Source: JASTVH01 sp042862465
Lineage (GTDB): Bacteria > Pseudomonadota > Gammaproteobacteria > Pseudomonadales > Oleiphilaceae
DNA: 64,000 nucleotides
NCBI GenBank assembly: GCA_042862465.1
Contig: JASTVH010000003.1
Location: forward strand, 1 to 64,000
Direction: 5' to 3'
Position 1 is the first letter of the stretch. The number at the start of each line of letters is the position of its first letter. The notes beneath the pieces were generated by a model, which worked only from the letters and a program-made list of their open reading frames with translations, ran no database searches and was not told the origin of the DNA. This document shows positions 1 to 9,200 of this stretch, piece by piece. A program made the translations under genes and the position numbers.

Positions 1-126
1 TTGATTACCGAACACCCGATGAGGTGTACTACCAGCAACTCATGACCCTGGCAGCTTGAGCCGGGTATGCAACCGGATCAGAGCTTAACTGCACCTTCAA
101 GCTGTCCAACTGATGGGGTCCACCTC
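1..126 (+). mobile_element. Right end of an IS3-family insertion sequence (partial)
   Basis: Positions 3-59 read in frame as DYRTPDEVYYQQLMTLAA followed by a stop, which is the typical C-terminus of IS3-family transposase OrfB. The element appears to end about 65 bases later: the reverse complement of 102-126 begins TGAGGTGGACCCC, the form expected of an IS3-type terminal repeat starting with TG. The rest of the element lies outside the window, so completeness and activity cannot be judged. No target-site duplication can be checked. Confidence 0.7.
3..59 (+). pseudogene. IS3-family transposase OrfB, C-terminal 18 codons (gene cut by window edge)
   Basis: Only the last 18 codons and the TGA stop are visible. 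The YRTPDEVYY motif is the signature end of the IS3-family DDE integrase-type transposase. The gene may be intact upstream; it is listed as partial only because the window begins here. Confidence 0.65.
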
Positions 127-444
127 AGCGGAATAGCACCTCAGTTCATTCACCCGCAAAGTTCCTTTTACAAGCGGCTACGGCCCTCTAACTCGGCCTT
201 CCGATAGGTCTCAGTCCTTGGGAGAGTATGAGATTGTTTTGCATGCGTATAGCCGACCTCATCACATATTCAGCTCCCGCGGGAAATCAACGGAAGCGAC
301 TAACAGGCGGTCCACGCTAACGCCCGGATTTGATGGGGCTTTTAGAGTGGGTGTCCATTTAGCGTTCCCATACTGGGTTTGGATGTTACTATCGATTCGA
401 GTGGATCGTTTTCCTATTTAACTTGATGCCAAAGGCCGTCATCC
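127..444. other. Gene-poor spacer after the IS end
   Basis: I see no convincing coding sequence in this 318-base stretch. A 67-codon open frame (218-421) has no recognisable similarity and runs through repeat-derived sequence, so I do not call it. The stretch contains the first copy of a 52-bp repeat (312-363). Only a weak ribosome-binding site (AAAGG near 431) can be assigned to the gene that follows. Confidence 0.5.
312..363 (+). repeat. 52-bp direct repeat, copy 1
   Basis: This segment matches 1427-1478 at 48 of 52 positions in the same orientation. The core reads GATTTGATGGGGCTTTTAG followed by GTGGGTGTCCATTTAGC. Its reverse complement starts with a TGGACACCC motif, which resembles terminal sequences of IS3-type elements. 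I infer a solo IS-derived end or a short mobile fragment. The two copies bracket the binding-protein gene at 445-1362. Confidence 0.6.
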
Positions 445-1362
445 ATGAATACCCTTCGATGGGCCACTTTCGCAATCGTATTCCTGGGTGCTGTTTCGAC
501 GGCCAGCCTGGCTTTCGCCAAGGAGGAAATTCATTGGGTCGACGTTAAAATTCCACCGTACCATCACATCCAAACCGAATACGAAAAACTTCCCCCGGAA
601 ATCCTTGAGGCTCATAAAGGCATAACCGACCGTTTACTGGAGCTCCTTACCGAGGCCCTTCCGCAATACGCCCACAAACGTACCATTCTACCCACACAAC
701 GGCTCCTGCGCGCTTTGGAAGAGGGTGACAATGTTTGTAATCCAGCGATGAAAATCACCCCGGAGCGCGAGGAGTACATCGTTTTTTCCCGGCGCCCGAG
801 CATTATCGCTCCCTCCAACGGCATCACGATACGCTCCGAAGAGCGGGATCGTTTCGGTGAACCGCCAGTCGCCCTGGAAAGACTTTTAAAAGAGACGAGC
901 CTGGTTTTAGGCATTGAAGCTGGCCGCGCTTACGGGCCGGGCATTGACCCATTGCTGGAACGCCACAAGGCCTCTGACTCTGTGCGTCGGCGTTTTTCCA
1001 GCCCGGCCTATCCCGGCCTGATCAAAATGCTGGTGCGCCGGAGAGTCGACTATGTCCTTGGTTTTCCGATGGAATTCAGTTATGTGAAAGAGACACAAAA
1101 CCTAGAGCGCGAGATCGCATTTCTCCCCCTCAAGGAACCCAGTAAATTCTCCTATTCCTATATTGGCTGCTCAAAGACTGCCACCGGACGCCGATTTATT
1201 ACCGACATTGACCAGGCGCTGACAAGCATTCGCAAGACAGAGGAGTACCGAAAAGCGATTGAGCGCTGGCTGCCGCCCAGCATCCACAAGACATTCCGCC
1301 AGTATTACGATCAGGAATTTCTGACCTATCGAAGGCCGAGCAACAATGGACAACGCCGCTAA
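445..1362 (+). CDS. Periplasmic substrate-binding-like protein (TIGR02285 type)
   Basis: The 305-residue product starts with a Sec signal peptide (hydrophobic segment about residues 8-24, cleavage near AFA-KE). The mature part begins EIHWVDVKIPPYHH and continues as a two-lobe binding-protein fold of the SBP_bac_3 superfamily. Phrases such as NPAMKITPEREEYIVFSRR and a long helix before YVLGFPMEF match what I remember of the TIGR02285 group, whose ligand is unknown. No transporter permease or ATPase lies nearby, so it may be an orphan sensor or binding protein. It sits between two copies of a 52-bp repeat next to an IS end, which suggests recent acquisition or local rearrangement. Its AT content is higher than that of later genes. 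Confidence 0.65.
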   Translation: MNTLRWATFAIVFLGAVSTASLAFAKEEIHWVDVKIPPYHHIQTEYEKLPPEILEAHKGITDRLLELLTEALPQYAHKRTILPTQRLLRALEEGDNVCNPAMKITPEREEYIVFSRRPSIIAPSNGITIRSEERDRFGEPPVALERLLKETSLVLGIEAGRAYGPGIDPLLERHKASDSVRRRFSSPAYPGLIKMLVRRRVDYVLGFPMEFSYVKETQNLEREIAFLPLKEPSKFSYSYIGCSKTATGRRFITDIDQALTSIRKTEEYRKAIERWLPPSIHKTFRQYYDQEFLTYRRPSNNGQRR

Positions 1363-1426
1363 TAGAGCATCTCGGTGAGCGTTAGGCGGCCCCCGGTGGA
1401 CCCGTCGGCCAAGGCTAATAGAACAC

Positions 1427-1478
1427 CCACGCTATAGCCCAGATTTGATGGGGCTTTTAGGGTGGGTGTCCATTTAGC
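1427..1478 (+). repeat. 52-bp direct repeat, copy 2
   Basis: This is the second copy of the repeat at 312-363, in the same orientation and 1115 bases downstream, with four mismatches. It lies 64 bases after the stop of the binding-protein gene. The arrangement resembles two like-oriented ends of one element family flanking a passenger gene. Confidence 0.6.
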
Positions 1479-1927
1479 TGCTAAGGTGAACCCCCAATTC
1501 TATAACGCATGGACACGGCCGGGAACCAACGATTTCCTGGGGCAGCAATGCCAGAGGCAGGACACAACGTTGTGCCCGTCCTGCCTTGATCCTGATGGGT
1601 GTCTGGAGCGGATCAGTCCGTATCCACTAACTGAAAGCATTTGATGCACACGTTGAACCGCTGAGGTTAACACGTAGGCAACTGCCAGGGCTTGGTGCGG
1701 CCTATTGACTTAGGCTGGCTAATGGGTGTCCCGGTTTTTCTTTGGTTCAAAGGAGTCTGACCCCATTGGTCTCCCTATTAGGTTGTAGGATCAAAAATAA
1801 ATCTGGCCTGGTTTTCACCGACAAAGAGGCTAACACGCTATTCGGTGTCTATGATTATCTTTAAGGGCATGGATGCGATGCATTAAGATCACCGGAACAA
1901 GAGCGTCCGACCGCAGCGGTGAATAAT
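1479..1927. other. Spacer without a supported gene
   Basis: No open frame here has recognisable content; a 60-codon frame (1462-1644) starts inside the repeat and is not called. Near 1745-1770 the sequence AGGAGTCTGACCCCATTGG resembles a motif seen again at 2925-2942, just where the phospholipase-like frame begins. These are probably remnants of a dispersed repeat. Confidence 0.4.
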
Positions 1928-2734
1928 ATGACCAGAGAGACACGACATCCGGCTATGCGCCATATGTTGTTGCGCAGTCTTTCGTTTTTCCTACTCCTGT
2001 TGCCAGGCATTCTGGGAGCGGCTTCTCCGGCCCAGGGGTGTGAACTGATTTCCACCTGGGAACCCTGGCCTCCCTATCAGTATATCGACAATGGGCGGCT
2101 GACCGGCCTGGACATCGAGTTGCTGGAAGCCATAGCAAAGGAAGCCGGCTGCGCCCTGCATTTTGTCCGCCAGCCCTGGGCAAGAGCCCTGCACGACCTC
2201 AAGGCAGGTACCCTCGATGTGGCATCCGGTGCCTCCCGTAATAGTGAACGGGAGACCTTCGCCTATTTTTCGAACGAATACCGCAAGGAAAACATGGTGC
2301 TCTTCGTCAAGGCCAGCCAGGTGAAGGATCACGCCATCAAGGATGTGGAAGACCTGGCCCGGATGAGCGACTTCCGGCTGGGCATTACCCGTAACTACTT
2401 CTACGGCGAAGCCTTCGAGAAGGTGGTCAAGGAAGGCACCTTTGCCGGACAGCTCTCGATGGTCACCCGGACGCGTCAGAATTTCGAGAAACTGCGGCTC
2501 GGCAGGATCGATGGCCTGCTGGCCGACCTGTTCGTGGGGGCTTACCTGGCCAGGGAGCTGGAGCTGCAGAATCAGGTCGCCGTTTACCCACTGGTGGTGC
2601 ACAGTGACAGCATCCACCTGATGTTCAGCAAGGCCGGTGTGGACCCGGCAACCGTGGCCCGCATGAACAGGGCGCTGAAAACCATCCGCGAAAACGGCAC
2701 CTACCAGCGCATCGTGGAACGGTATGAGCCCTAG
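1928..2734 (+). CDS. Amino-acid-type periplasmic substrate-binding protein (SBP_bac_3)
   Basis: The product begins with a strong signal peptide (a leucine-rich stretch, LLRSLSFFLLLLPGILG) ending near SPAQGCEL. The mature protein has the family-3 solute-binding layout: STWEPWPPYQYIDNGRLTGLDIELLEAI near the start, then RNSERETFAYFS and a LGITRNYFYG hinge segment. The residues WEPWPPYQ are common in polar amino-acid binding proteins and in related cache-like sensors. No ABC permease is adjacent, so the partner is unknown. The longest frame opens at a GTG (1919). ATG codons at 1928 and 1955 are more plausible starts; the ATG at 1955 would leave a minimal signal peptide. No strong ribosome-binding site settles the choice. 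Confidence 0.7.
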   Translation: MTRETRHPAMRHMLLRSLSFFLLLLPGILGAASPAQGCELISTWEPWPPYQYIDNGRLTGLDIELLEAIAKEAGCALHFVRQPWARALHDLKAGTLDVASGASRNSERETFAYFSNEYRKENMVLFVKASQVKDHAIKDVEDLARMSDFRLGITRNYFYGEAFEKVVKEGTFAGQLSMVTRTRQNFEKLRLGRIDGLLADLFVGAYLARELELQNQVAVYPLVVHSDSIHLMFSKAGVDPATVARMNRALKTIRENGTYQRIVERYEP

Positions 2735-2912
2735 AACGCATTTACTTGGGATGCATGCGGATACCGCCATCGACCTGAAAAACCGGGACAAATCTATTTT
2801 TTGTTGTCCAAAACCGGGGCAGACCTATTTTTGATTCCCCGCAGCCACCACTTTGGGTGCAGCACGGTAGGTTGGGCTGACGAAGGAAGCCCAACATCGT
2901 CGTGGATGTCGA

Positions 2913-4607
2913 GTGGACCGAATGACTCTGACCCCTTTGGTCTTGTCCCCCGGGGCCTTCAAGAGCGGCGGCTTCCGGGACATCGCCGCCGACCGCGAGC
3001 TGTACCCCATCGGCAATTACGTGCTGGATCGCAAGGGCGCCCACTACCGGGTCTGGAGCCTGGACCCGCAATCCAACCCGCCGCTGGCGCTGCCCACGGT
3101 TCAGGAAGGCCACTGGGACGGCATCGACGCCAGCGACGCCATGACCACCCTGGGCGAGTACGTGGTGACCTGGAAACCGGACAACCTCGCCGCCGGCTGC
3201 CGCATCTGGCTGTTCGACGCCCGCCGCGACAATCCCCTGGGCCCTCAGCCGGTGAGCAGCGCGCCGCTGCCGGAAGGCTTTGCGCCTGATTCGACCCTGT
3301 TCGGCGCGGTGCCCAGCCAGCCGCCGAACGAGGCGCGGGCGAAGAAGCCGGGCACCATCGAGTTCATGCGCCACGAGATCGAGCACGTGGTCTACTACAT
3401 GCTGGAGAGCCGTTCCTTCGATAACGTGCTGGGCTGGCTGTACGAGCGGGGTCAGCAGGACGGGCTGAACTGGATCGGCCCCGACACGGACGGCTTCCGC
3501 GGGCTGGACGCCGCCATGAGCAACCCGATGCCGGATGGCACAGCGGCCAAGGTCAGCCAGTACCAAAACGGCGAGCTGAGCAACCAGTTCGTGCTTGGCG
3601 GCCCGGCCCAGGACCCGTGGCACGACAACAGCGACGTGCTGATGCAGATGTTCCACGGTTACGCCGGTTACGCCAAGCGCGCCACCCCCAGCATGGACGG
3701 CTTCGCCTGGAATCAGGACAGCGCGGCGGTGCTGTCGAGCTTCACGCCCCATCAGCTCTCGGTGCTGAACGGCCTGGCCAGGGGCTTTGCGGTGAGCGAC
3801 GACTGGTTCAGTGCCATCCCCGGCGGCACCGATCTCAATCGCGGTTTTTCCGTCAGCGGATCGGCCTACAACCGCCTCGGCACCTGGGAAGGCGGCAAGG
3901 CCTATGCGGACTGGCCCGACGAGGCCCATCGCCAGTCCCTCTGGAAAACCCTGTGGAGCCACGGCCACCAGGACTGGAAGATCTACTACAGCATTCTCTG
4001 GAAGCAGGCAGTGTTCACCTATCAGCTCTTCCTCAAGGGCCAGATACCGGCGGTGGATGCGGCCTGGGCCAAGGCGGTGCTGGAGGCGGAGGGCGGGAGC
4101 GATCTGCCCAGTTCACGCTGGATCGCCCCGCTGCAGCAGTTCTTTGAGGACGTGAAACACGACCGCCTGCCGCGCTTCAGCTATCTGGAGCCCGCCTGGG
4201 TGGGGAAGGAATGCACCTCCTATCACCCCGGCTCCTCGGCCAGCGGGCTCGACTCGGTGGTGCCCGGGGAGCGGGCGCTGAACCAGATCTATGCAGCGCT
4301 CAGCAGCAACCGCGATCTGTGGTCGAAAACCCTGCTGGTGGTCACCTTCGACAAGAACGGCGGCCTGTTCGACCATGTGCCGCCGCCCTATGCCCGCAAG
4401 CCCTGGCCGAGCGACGGGGTCGACGGCTTCGAGTTCGACCTGATGGGCCCGCGGGTGCCGGCCCTCTTTGCCTCCCCCTGGATCAAGCCGCACACCGTGC
4501 TGCGCAGTGCCAGCGGGCAGGGCTTTGACGCCACCTCCTTCGCCGCCACCCTGCTCAACTGGTACGGCATCGCCCCGGAAACCTTGAATCGACAGCAAAG
4601 TCTGTAG
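2913..4607 (+). CDS. Phospholipase C/acid phosphatase-like protein, probably truncated at both ends
   Basis: The frame contains the phosphoesterase family (PF04185, phospholipase C/AcpA-type) core: IEHVVYYMLESRSFDNVLGW (about residues 155-175), IPGGTDLNRGFSVSGS (about 300) and VVTFDKNGGLFDHVPPP (about 477). It is preceded by about 150 residues of an accessory region. In classic members the first motif is ENRSFD and the last is DE-GG; here they read ESRSFD and DKNGG, so two usual metal or active-site positions differ. The first codons (MTLTPLVL) come from a GACTCTGACCCC-type sequence that also occurs near 1757, and no signal peptide is present. The C-terminus stops at LLNWYGI plus a few residues, before the conserved tail usually seen. 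I infer a gene remnant placed here by recombination, although a divergent subfamily is possible. Confidence 0.55.
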   Translation: MDRMTLTPLVLSPGAFKSGGFRDIAADRELYPIGNYVLDRKGAHYRVWSLDPQSNPPLALPTVQEGHWDGIDASDAMTTLGEYVVTWKPDNLAAGCRIWLFDARRDNPLGPQPVSSAPLPEGFAPDSTLFGAVPSQPPNEARAKKPGTIEFMRHEIEHVVYYMLESRSFDNVLGWLYERGQQDGLNWIGPDTDGFRGLDAAMSNPMPDGTAAKVSQYQNGELSNQFVLGGPAQDPWHDNSDVLMQMFHGYAGYAKRATPSMDGFAWNQDSAAVLSSFTPHQLSVLNGLARGFAVSDDWFSAIPGGTDLNRGFSVSGSAYNRLGTWEGGKAYADWPDEAHRQSLWKTLWSHGHQDWKIYYSILWKQAVFTYQLFLKGQIPAVDAAWAKAVLEAEGGSDLPSSRWIAPLQQFFEDVKHDRLPRFSYLEPAWVGKECTSYHPGSSASGLDSVVPGERALNQIYAALSSNRDLWSKTLLVVTFDKNGGLFDHVPPPYARKPWPSDGVDGFEFDLMGPRVPALFASPWIKPHTVLRSASGQGFDATSFAATLLNWYGIAPETLNRQQSL

Positions 4608-4674
4608 AAAAGCGTGATGGAGGAGGTTAGCCTGTAGCGCGGCTAATTAATCCGGCAACCAATTATTTTCGATC

Positions 4675-5481
4675 ATGTTTCACTACTTTGGCTTCGGTTC
4701 CAACATGAGCATGCTGTCGCTGCGGGCCAAGGGGGTGGAGCCTCTGGCCTCGCGGCGGGCGCTGTTGTCCGGCTGGCGCCTGCGCTTCAATGTGCAGCAC
4801 TTTTTCCGCCATGAGGGCGGTGTGGGCAACATCGAACGGACCGGCAACCCGCACGACCGGGTGCTCGGCGTGCTGCATGAGTGCCCCGATCACGCGCTGG
4901 ATCTGCTGGATGCGGCGGAAGCCTATGGCCACGGCTATGACCGGATCGAGGTGGACGTGGAGCCGCAGGGCGACGAAAACGGCGGAACGATCGCCGCGCT
5001 TACCTATGTCGGCATGCCCCAGTTCATCGACGATCGCTGCCGCCCCAGCCGTCGCTACCTGAACATTGTGCTGGAAGGGGCCCGTCAGGCGGCACTGGAC
5101 GCGGCCTATATCCGGGAGCTGGCCCGGTGGCCCACCCATGCGATGGCAGACTACCCGCCGTTCACACCGCCACCGGGCCACTATCCGACCTTCGACAAGG
5201 ACACACTGGCGGCACAACCCTTCTATACTGCGTTTTATGGTGCGGTGTTCGACATGTCCGGGGCGCGGCCATTGCACGAATTTCTCAAGGGCTTCTTCGG
5301 TGGCCGGGACATGACGCTGTTCCACCTGAAGCGGCTGGACAGCAGCAGTATCGACGAAACCATGGACGATATACGGCACGGACGCCTCAATTCGGCCCAG
5401 AAGCAGTACCTCAATGCCTATCTGCATGAGTACGCCAGGGAGTATCGCTACGTGGGCCACTACAGCTACCACAAAGATTGA
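4675..5481 (+). CDS. Gamma-glutamylcyclotransferase-like protein
   Basis: The 268-residue product opens with YFGFGSNMSMLSLRAKGV, the YGSNM signature that forms the substrate pocket of gamma-glutamylcyclotransferases. It continues with LGVLHECPDHALDLLDAAEAYGHGYDRI, where family members carry the catalytic glutamate. These enzymes release 5-oxoproline from gamma-glutamyl peptides, for example in glutathione turnover. The C-terminal 100 residues extend beyond the basic fold and are of unknown use. The next gene follows within 11 bases, so the two are probably co-transcribed. Confidence 0.7.
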   Translation: MFHYFGFGSNMSMLSLRAKGVEPLASRRALLSGWRLRFNVQHFFRHEGGVGNIERTGNPHDRVLGVLHECPDHALDLLDAAEAYGHGYDRIEVDVEPQGDENGGTIAALTYVGMPQFIDDRCRPSRRYLNIVLEGARQAALDAAYIRELARWPTHAMADYPPFTPPPGHYPTFDKDTLAAQPFYTAFYGAVFDMSGARPLHEFLKGFFGGRDMTLFHLKRLDSSSIDETMDDIRHGRLNSAQKQYLNAYLHEYAREYRYVGHYSYHKD

Positions 5482-5492
5482 GGACCCATCCC

Positions 5493-6221
5493 ATGTCGTC
5501 TTTCCCTCCCGCACTGGCACACGGCGCCATCGACGAGGTTTTTACCGATGTGTTCGTCATTAGCGGCGCCATGGAAACCGTTCTGATGGATCTGGACTGG
5601 CAGTTCAGCCGCAACATGACCATTGTCCGCGACGGCGCGCGCCTGATCCTGATCAACAGCGTGCGGCTGGATGACGAGGGCCTGGCGGCGCTTGAGCAAC
5701 TGGGCACGGTGACCGACGTGATTCGCCTCGGCGCCCTGCACGGGCGTGACGATGCCTTCTATGTGGACCGTTACCAGGCCCGCTACTGGGTGGTGCCGGG
5801 GCTGGAGGAAGAGGGCGGGGCGCAGCCTCTCGACCCGTCGGCGCCGCTGCCGATCAGCGGGGCCTCGCTGTTCCAGTTCCAGACCAGCAACCTGCCGGAA
5901 GGGGTGATCCACCTGGATCGGGACGGCGGCATCCTGATCGCCTGCGATGCCCTGCAGAACTGGCTGGGGCCGGACGAGCATTTCTGCGATGCCTCCCGCG
6001 AGCGCATGGCAGGCATGGGCTTCTTCACGCCGGCCAACATCGGCCCGGTGTGGATGCAGGCGGCTGAACCCGGCGCCGAGGATTTCCAGCGCCTGAAAAC
6101 GCTTGAGTTCAGGCACGTGCTCTGCGGCCATGGCGAGCCCCTGCGTGACAACGCCCGCGAAGCGTTCAGCGCCACCTTCGAGCGCTTGTTCCCCGGTGAG
6201 TCGGCCGTCGAGAAGCCCTGA
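5493..6221 (+). CDS. Conserved protein of unknown function, possibly metallo-hydrolase-like
   Basis: The 242-residue product has no signal peptide or membrane segment. Stretches such as NMTIVRDGARLILINSVRL, VIRLGALHGRDDAFYVDRY and HVLCGHGEPLRDNAREAF have the rhythm of a metallo-beta-lactamase-type alpha/beta fold (a late GHGEP is common there). The canonical HxHxDH zinc motif is absent, so activity cannot be assumed. I chose the ATG at 5493 because GAGG stands 9 bases upstream and overlaps the stop of the preceding gene. Its own stop overlaps the start of the large signalling gene by one base, so the three form an operon. Confidence 0.5.
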   Translation: MSSFPPALAHGAIDEVFTDVFVISGAMETVLMDLDWQFSRNMTIVRDGARLILINSVRLDDEGLAALEQLGTVTDVIRLGALHGRDDAFYVDRYQARYWVVPGLEEEGGAQPLDPSAPLPISGASLFQFQTSNLPEGVIHLDRDGGILIACDALQNWLGPDEHFCDASRERMAGMGFFTPANIGPVWMQAAEPGAEDFQRLKTLEFRHVLCGHGEPLRDNAREAFSATFERLFPGESAVEKP

Positions 6222-9200
6222 TGCAAAGCAACCTCCAGCTGCCCGGCTATGCCGTCCTGTCCTGCCTGTGGCGCAATACCGGGCGGATCGCCTATCGCGG
6301 CCAGCGCCTTTCCGACGGGGCACCGGTCACCATCGAGACCCTGGATACCGAGTATCCCGACCGCAAGCAGGTGGCCGCGCTGCATCACGAGGCCAGCATC
6401 ACCGCGCGTCTGGAGGATGTGGCAGGGGTGCGCCGGATTGAGCAGATCCTGCCCCATGGCAGCGGCAATCTGGCGCTGATCACCGAGCTGTTTGACAACT
6501 CCCTGGCCTCCCGGCTCAACCACGCCAGCGAAAAACGGCTGCCCGTGGCCGAGGTGGTGGCGATCGCCCAGCGGCTGGTGCGCATCCTCAGCGACGTCCA
6601 TGCCCACGACATCGTCCACAAGGCCCTCACGCCCCATAACGTGCTGATCGACAGCGGGCGGGATGCGCTGGCGCTGACCGGCTTCAGCATCGCCTCCGAA
6701 CTGGGGCAGGAGCAGCAGGCCACCGAACTCGCGGGCTATCTCGACGGGCTGCTGCCCTATATCTCCCCCGAGCAGACCGGGCGCATGAACCGCAGCCTCG
6801 ACTACCGTTCCGACTTCTATTCCCTGGGGGTGCTGCTGTTCGAGCTGCTCACCGGCAAGCCGCCCTTTGCCGCCGACAACACCCTGGAGTGGGTCTACCA
6901 CCACATCAGCCACTTGCCGCCGGCGCCGGATACCCTGCAGCCAGAGGTTCCCGAAGCCCTGTCCGGGATCATCCTCAAACTGCTGGCCAAATCCCCGGAC
7001 GAGCGCTACCAGAGCAGCCACGGCCTGCTGCATGACCTGTCCCGCTGCGCCACCGCCCTGGAACAGGGCCAGGTGCCGCGCCCCTTTGCCCTGGGGGAGC
7101 AGGACCATCTGCAGAAATTCCTGATTCACCAGTCGCTCTACGGGCGTGAGAAGGAGCTGCGCGAACTGCTGGATCTGTTCGAGCAGGCGGTGCAGGGGCA
7201 CACCCGTTTCTGTCTGGTGCACGGGTACTCCGGGGTCGGCAAGTCGGCGCTGGTCAATGAACTCGACCGCTACCAGATCCGCGAGCGGGGTTTTCTGGTG
7301 CAGAGCAAGTTCGACCAGTTCCAGAACGGCGGCGCCTACTCGGCCCTGGCGCAGACCTTCCGCGCCCTGGTTCAGCAGGTACTGCTGGAACCGGAGGAGC
7401 AACTGGCGCAGTGGCGACACCGCCTCACCGGCGCCCTGGGCCCCAACGCCGCCCTGGTGATTGATCTGGTGCCGGAACTGGCGCTGCTGGTGGGTGAGCA
7501 GCCTCCGGTGGCGGAATTGCCGCCGGCGGAGAACCGCAACCGCCTGCAACTGGTGCTGACGGCCTTTTTGCGGGTCTTTGCCGGACAGGGCCACCCCGTG
7601 GTGCTGTTCCTGGACGACCTGCAGTGGAGCGATACGCCCACCCTGGAGCTGTTGCGCCGGATCGTCACGTCCCGGGACCAGAGCCATCTGCTGCTGATCG
7701 GGGCCTACCGCAGCAACGAGGTGGGCCCGGGGCATCCTCTGCGGCTGCTGCTGGACGATCTCAACAGTCACCGGCGCATCCATCAGATTCCCGTCGGGCC
7801 CCTGGATCAGCATTCGGTGGCCCAGCTGGTGGCCGACACCCTGCGTTGCGGGGTCTATGCCAGCTGGGAACTGAGCGAAATGCTCTTCCACCGGGCCGGC
7901 GGCAACCCGTTTTTCACCAACGAGCTGTTGCGCCAGCTGCACGCCCAGGGCGCGATCTGGTCCGACCCGGCCAGCGGACAGTGGCACTGGCAACTGGACC
8001 GCGCCAGCTGGGAGAACGCCAGCCAGGACGTGGTGGCCTTCATGCTGGAGAGCCTGCGCCAACTCCCGGCGGAAACCCAGCGGGTGCTGCAACTGGCGGC
8101 CTGTATCGGCAACACCTTTACCCTGCGGACCCTCGCCACCATCTACGAGCACCCGCTGGCCGATACCGCCCGGGCCCTGCGCCCGGCGCTGAAGCAATAC
8201 ACGCTGCTGCCGCTGCACAACGACTATCGCCTCGCCAGCCATCGGGACGAGCAGCTCTCGCTCAATCCCCACTACCGTTTCCAGCACGACCGGGTCCAGC
8301 AGGCCGCCTACAACCTGATTGGCGCGGAAGCACTGCCGGGGATGCACCTGAAGGTGGGCCGCCTGATGTTGCGCCACGGTGGTGGCGAGGCGGCCAACGA
8401 CCAGCTGATCGACATCGTTAACCACCTCAATCTGGGACGGACGCTGATCGAGGCGGATGCGGAGCGCCTGCAACTGGCCGAGCTGAACCTGCGCGCCGGC
8501 AGCCGGGCCCGGCAATCCTCGGCGTACCAGTCCGCGCTCCACTATCTGCAGGTGGCCGCCGAGTTGCTGCCGGACGATGCCTGGTCGCGGCTGCCCGGCC
8601 TGATGACCGCCGTGGCCACCGAGATGCAGCTGTGCCTGTACCTGACCGGGCGCACCGATGAGGCCGATACCTGGCTGGAGCGGATGCTCGAACATGCCGA
8701 CTCGGACCTCCAGCGCGCCAACATCCTCGCCACCCGGACCCGCCAGAACGCCACCCTGGGGCGCATGCACGAGTCGATCCACGCCGCCATCGAGGGGCTG
8801 GCCCTGCTCGGGGTCAACTTTACCGAGCGCCCCACCCAGCAGGACATCGAGGTGGAGCGCCAGCGGGTGACGGCGTACCTGGCCGGCCGGGAGATCGCCG
8901 ATCTGGTCGACGCCCCGACCATCGACGATCCGGCCACCCTGACGGCCATGCGTCTGCTGATGGAGATTTTCGCCGCGGCGTTCCTGTCCGGCAGTAACCT
9001 GTTCAGCTACCTGGTGCTCAAGGCGGTCAACCTGGCGCTGCACCGGGGCAACTGCCCGGAGTCGGCCTTTGCCTACGCCGCCTACGGCATGCTGCTGTGC
9101 GGTGAGCTGGACGAGCCGGCCCTCGGCTACCAGTACGGCAAGGTGGGCCTGGCGATCAACGAGAAACTCGACGACCTCAGCCTGCGGGCGCGGGTCATCT

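Noticed and set aside
218..421. A 67-codon frame at the left end
   Set aside because: It reads through the 52-bp repeat, lacks a ribosome-binding site and has no recognisable content.
1376..1390. GTTAGGC after GCG, resembling an integron attC core site
   Set aside because: No matching RYYYAAC partner at the expected distance, no second site and no integrase gene. One 7-base match is not evidence.
2742..3968. A 408-codon minus-strand frame
   Set aside because: It is antisense to the phospholipase-like frame and has shadow-type composition. The plus-strand frame has clear family motifs.
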